Shown here: positions 61,737 through 64,000 of the stretch, piece after piece
Layout of the letters: every line of letters begins with the position of its first letter
Numbering within the stretch: the first letter of the stretch is position 1
Source: Corticimicrobacter sp040137905
Lineage (GTDB): Bacteria; Pseudomonadota; Gammaproteobacteria; Burkholderiales; Burkholderiaceae_B
DNA: 64,000 nucleotides
Assembly (NCBI RefSeq): GCF_040137905.1
Contig: NZ_JBEFDG010000021.1
Span: 1 to 64,000 of the forward strand
Direction of reading: 5' to 3'
Program-made: the position numbers and the translations under genes
The notes under the pieces: model-generated
What the model saw: the letters and a program-made list of their open reading frames with translations, nothing else
Told to the model about the DNA's origin: nothing
Databases searched by the model: none

Positions 61737-62309
61737 GTGCGGTTGTGTATTTTTTCGGGATCTAATGCGGGTGCCCGGCCCGCGTACCGGGAGCAGGCTG
61801 CGCTGCTCGGCACGGCACTGGCGCGTGCCGGCATCGGGCTGGTCTATGGCGGGGCTTCCGTGGGCCTGATGGCAGCGGCGGCCAATGCGGCGCTGGCCGA
61901 GGGGGGGGAGGTGATCGGCGTGATTCCTCAGTCGCTGATCGACAAGGAAATTGCCCATACCGGCCTGAAAGACCTGCGCGTGGTCGGCTCCATGCATGAG
62001 CGCAAGGCGCTGATGGCAGAGCTGGCGGATGGCTTCATCGCCCTGCCGGGCGGCTGCGGTACGCTGGAAGAACTGTTCGAGGTCTGGACCTGGGGCCAGC
62101 TCGGGCATCATGACAAACCCTGCTCGCTGCTCAACATCGAGGGTTTCTACGACAGCCTGCTGGCCTTTCTGGACCATGCCGCCAGCGAGGCCTTCATGCA
62201 GCCCCAGCATCGCAGCATGCTGATCGTCGAGCGTGATATCGATGCGCTGCTGGCTGCGATCCGCAGCTATCAGCCTCCGCATGTCACCAAATGGATCAAC
62301 AAAAGCTGA
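61737..62309 (+). CDS. LOG-family protein (cytokinin riboside 5'-monophosphate phosphoribohydrolase-like)
   Basis: A 190-residue Rossmann-like protein. LPGGCGTLEELFEVWTW is the PGGxGTxxE catalytic motif, and RLCIFSGSNAG is the N-terminal nucleotide-binding strand. Family members remove ribose 5-phosphate from nucleoside monophosphates (plant LOG, bacterial PpnN/YgdH relatives). I start at the GTG at 61737, six bases after GGGAG; an ATG at 61683 would sit over a likely promoter (TACAAT at about 61705). It is divergent from the LysE exporter. Confidence 0.85.
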   Translation: MRLCIFSGSNAGARPAYREQAALLGTALARAGIGLVYGGASVGLMAAAANAALAEGGEVIGVIPQSLIDKEIAHTGLKDLRVVGSMHERKALMAELADGFIALPGGCGTLEELFEVWTWGQLGHHDKPCSLLNIEGFYDSLLAFLDHAASEAFMQPQHRSMLIVERDIDALLAAIRSYQPPHVTKWINKS

Positions 62310-62464
62310 TTTTCCTGTTGCCAGCGGCACACTCCGAGGCGGTATGATGGGGTAGACCGTGCCATTTGCGTGCATCTGCTTGCTATCTTGCACGCAATGG
62401 ATACGGTTTCCATAAAAAACAGGGTTGGCCGACACCAGATTGGTCAGCACAGGAGACAGCCGTC

Positions 62465-64000
62465 ATGGGGCAGCACGCCGATCATGCCGGGCGGACTGCG
62501 GTCGCGCAGAATGTCCAGGGCATCATGCAGTTCCTGCAGCAGCATCCGCCGTTCGACCAGATGGAGCAGTCGCACCTGCTGGCACTGGTCGAACACGCCA
62601 GTCTGGGTTTTCATGCGGCCGGTTCGGTCATTGCCTGTCCGGCCGATGGCGTGGCAAAACGCTGGTACCTGATCCGCCAGGGCATGGTCGAAGGCGTGCG
62701 TGGCGAGGCCGTGCCGGAACCCGGCACGGATGGATTCAGGCTCGGAGCGGGTGATGGTTTCCCGGTGGCGGCCCTGCTGGGCGAGCGGTCGACCCGTACC
62801 ACCTATCGGGCGGTGGCTGACACATTCTGCCTGCAACTGGAGCTGGATGCCTATCTTCGGCTGCTCGACCTGTCCGAGCCGTTTCGCGCCTTTGCGATGC
62901 AGGGGGCCAGCAGCCTGTTCGGGCACCTGCACCAGCAGGTACAGATGCAGGCCAGTGCCCATCTGGGGGCTCAGTATTCGCTTGATTCGCGACTGTCGGA
63001 TCTGATGGCGCGCGAGCCGGTGACCTGTGCACCCGAGACGCCGCTGCGCGAGGCCGTGCAGCGCATGCACGAGCGTCAGGTGGGCAGCATTGCCGTGACG
63101 GATGCCATGCAGCGTCCGGTCGGCATCTTCACGTTGCGTGACTTGCGGCGGGTGGTGGCCGGGGCAGACTTGTCGCTGGCAGAGCCGATTGCGCAGGTCA
63201 TGACCCCCGATCCGGTCTGTCTGTCGCCGCTGGCCACGGCTTTCGATGCGGCCCTGTTGATGACGCGACGCCATATCGCACATGTGTGCGTGACCGATGC
63301 GGCGCGGCTGGTCGGCGTGATTTCCGAGCGCGATCTGTTTGCCTTGCAGCGCGTGGATCTCGTGCATCTGGCGCGCGCCATCAGCCAGGCCGACAGTGTC
63401 GAGACGCTGGTGGAACTGCGTCCGCAACTGACGCGGCTGGTCAATGGCATGCTGGCGCATGGTGCCGACTCCGTTCAGGTGGCACGGGTCGTCACGCAAT
63501 TGAATGACCACATGACGACCCGCGTCATCGAATTGACACTGGATGCGCAGGGTGATCCCGGCGTGGCTTTCTGCTGGGTGGTATTCGGCAGCGAGGGGCG
63601 CGGCGAGCAGACGCTGCTCACCGACCAGGACAACGGCATCCTGTTCGAGGCAGACAGCCCGGAGCGCGCCGAGGCCGCGCGCGCCCGACTGCTGCCGCTG
63701 GCGCGTGCCATCAACCAGGCGCTGGATCGCTGCGGACTGACCCTGTGCAAGGGTAATATCATGGCCGGCAATCCCGAGCTGTGCCTGTCCGCGCAGGAGT
63801 GGCGCCAGCGCTTTGCGCGCATCATCCTTGAACCCGAGCCTGAAAATGTGCTGAAGGCGACCATTTTCTTCGACCTGCGCCGGCTCTGGGGGCCGGACAA
63901 CGGTTTTGACCAACTGGTACGCGATCTGCTGGCCATGGTGGCAGACAGCCCGCGCTTCCAGCGCATGATGGCGCAGACGGCACTGAACCATCGTCCGCAG
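62465..64000 (+). CDS. cNMP-binding/CBS/DUF294 nucleotidyltransferase signalling protein (runs off window)
   Basis: A partial gene of at least 512 residues, open to the right edge and in frame to the last base. Domains in order: a cyclic-nucleotide-binding-like cap (about 20-140), two CBS domains (about 180-300; SDLMAREPVTCAPETPLREAV and MTPDPVCLSPLATAF), then a DUF294 nucleotidyltransferase with VVFGSEGRGEQTLLTDQDNGI near residue 375, which keeps the G-S and the two Asp expected for nucleotidyl transfer. AGGAGACAGCCGTC precedes the ATG. Relatives may act as adenylylating regulators, sometimes beside DNA polymerase III epsilon-like exonucleases and sodium:solute symporters; the missing 3' part and next gene would test this. 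Confidence 0.85.
   Translation, partial: MGQHADHAGRTAVAQNVQGIMQFLQQHPPFDQMEQSHLLALVEHASLGFHAAGSVIACPADGVAKRWYLIRQGMVEGVRGEAVPEPGTDGFRLGAGDGFPVAALLGERSTRTTYRAVADTFCLQLELDAYLRLLDLSEPFRAFAMQGASSLFGHLHQQVQMQASAHLGAQYSLDSRLSDLMAREPVTCAPETPLREAVQRMHERQVGSIAVTDAMQRPVGIFTLRDLRRVVAGADLSLAEPIAQVMTPDPVCLSPLATAFDAALLMTRRHIAHVCVTDAARLVGVISERDLFALQRVDLVHLARAISQADSVETLVELRPQLTRLVNGMLAHGADSVQVARVVTQLNDHMTTRVIELTLDAQGDPGVAFCWVVFGSEGRGEQTLLTDQDNGILFEADSPERAEAARARLLPLARAINQALDRCGLTLCKGNIMAGNPELCLSAQEWRQRFARIILEPEPENVLKATIFFDLRRLWGPDNGFDQLVRDLLAMVADSPRFQRMMAQTALNHRPQ

Noticed and set aside
1..64000. CRISPR arrays, insertion sequences, prophage, toxin-antitoxin or defence islands
   Set aside because: No spaced direct repeats, transposase, integrase, phage structural or nuclease-defence signatures were seen in the real genes.

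Overview
The window is GC-rich (roughly 63% by eye), densely coded bacterial chromosome. The gene set points to a Gram-negative betaproteobacterium of the Burkholderiales, most likely Alcaligenaceae: a Burkholderiales-type general porin ending in Phe, a small infA paralogue beside a cold-shock gene, a pgaABCD (bpsABCD-like) polysaccharide operon, many LysR/IclR/AraC-regulated catabolic genes and LysE/EamA exporters. The family assignment is inference. I see no rRNA, prophage, insertion sequence or CRISPR array. One tRNA (Cys) is present.

Layout. 0-10.4 kb: a membrane diguanylate cyclase, the queuosine-precursor transporter, an AraC regulator with a LysE exporter, a LysR regulator divergent from a CoA-acylating methylmalonate-semialdehyde dehydrogenase, a CorA-like channel, and small secreted or lipoprotein genes. 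10.4-20 kb: a five-gene iron operon (efeU-efeO-efeB-efeM-porin), a FixJ-type two-component pair, then MgtC-like and MgtE magnesium genes. 20-25.5 kb: a beta-CASP metallo-hydrolase overlapping an atypical phosphoketolase-family gene, then a cytochrome b562 and an orphan gene. 25.5-29.2 kb: a four-gene ABC importer of the spermidine/iron/phosphonate superfamily. 29.3-30.8 kb: a cold-shock module (small protein, infA copy, csp). 31-37.2 kb: pgaABCD. 37.7-40.8 kb: a DevBCA/MacAB-like exporter, then tRNA-Cys.

41-46.5 kb: a YdeP/FdhF-like molybdopterin oxidoreductase, an iron-containing alcohol dehydrogenase and a phospholipase D-family protein. 46.5-53 kb: an RND efflux pair, RarD, a phosphopantetheinyl transferase and a small acidic protein. 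53.1-58.5 kb: an IclR-controlled catabolic and uptake locus (DHDPS-family lyase, SsuBC/TauBC-like importer, Tat-type binding protein, SDR). 58.5-64 kb: an ArsR repressor divergent from an old-yellow-enzyme, RhtA and LysE exporters, a LOG-family hydrolase, and a signalling nucleotidyltransferase (cNMP-CBS-DUF294) that runs off the right edge.

How the parts may connect: the diguanylate cyclase could feed c-di-GMP to PgaC/PgaD, although the two loci are 30 kb apart and c-di-GMP pools are often global. The efe operon is a self-contained acid/ferrous iron uptake unit, unusual in carrying two imelysin proteins, one of which has lost the metal motif. Several divergent regulator/enzyme pairs have perfect or near-perfect dyads in their intergenic regions. 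The most unusual items I found are the HXXE-less EfeO beside an intact EfeM, the divergent phosphoketolase/beta-CASP pair, the 26-bp palindrome upstream of mgtE, and the uncharacterised 53-58 kb catabolic locus. I found no clearly new multi-gene defence or mobile system.
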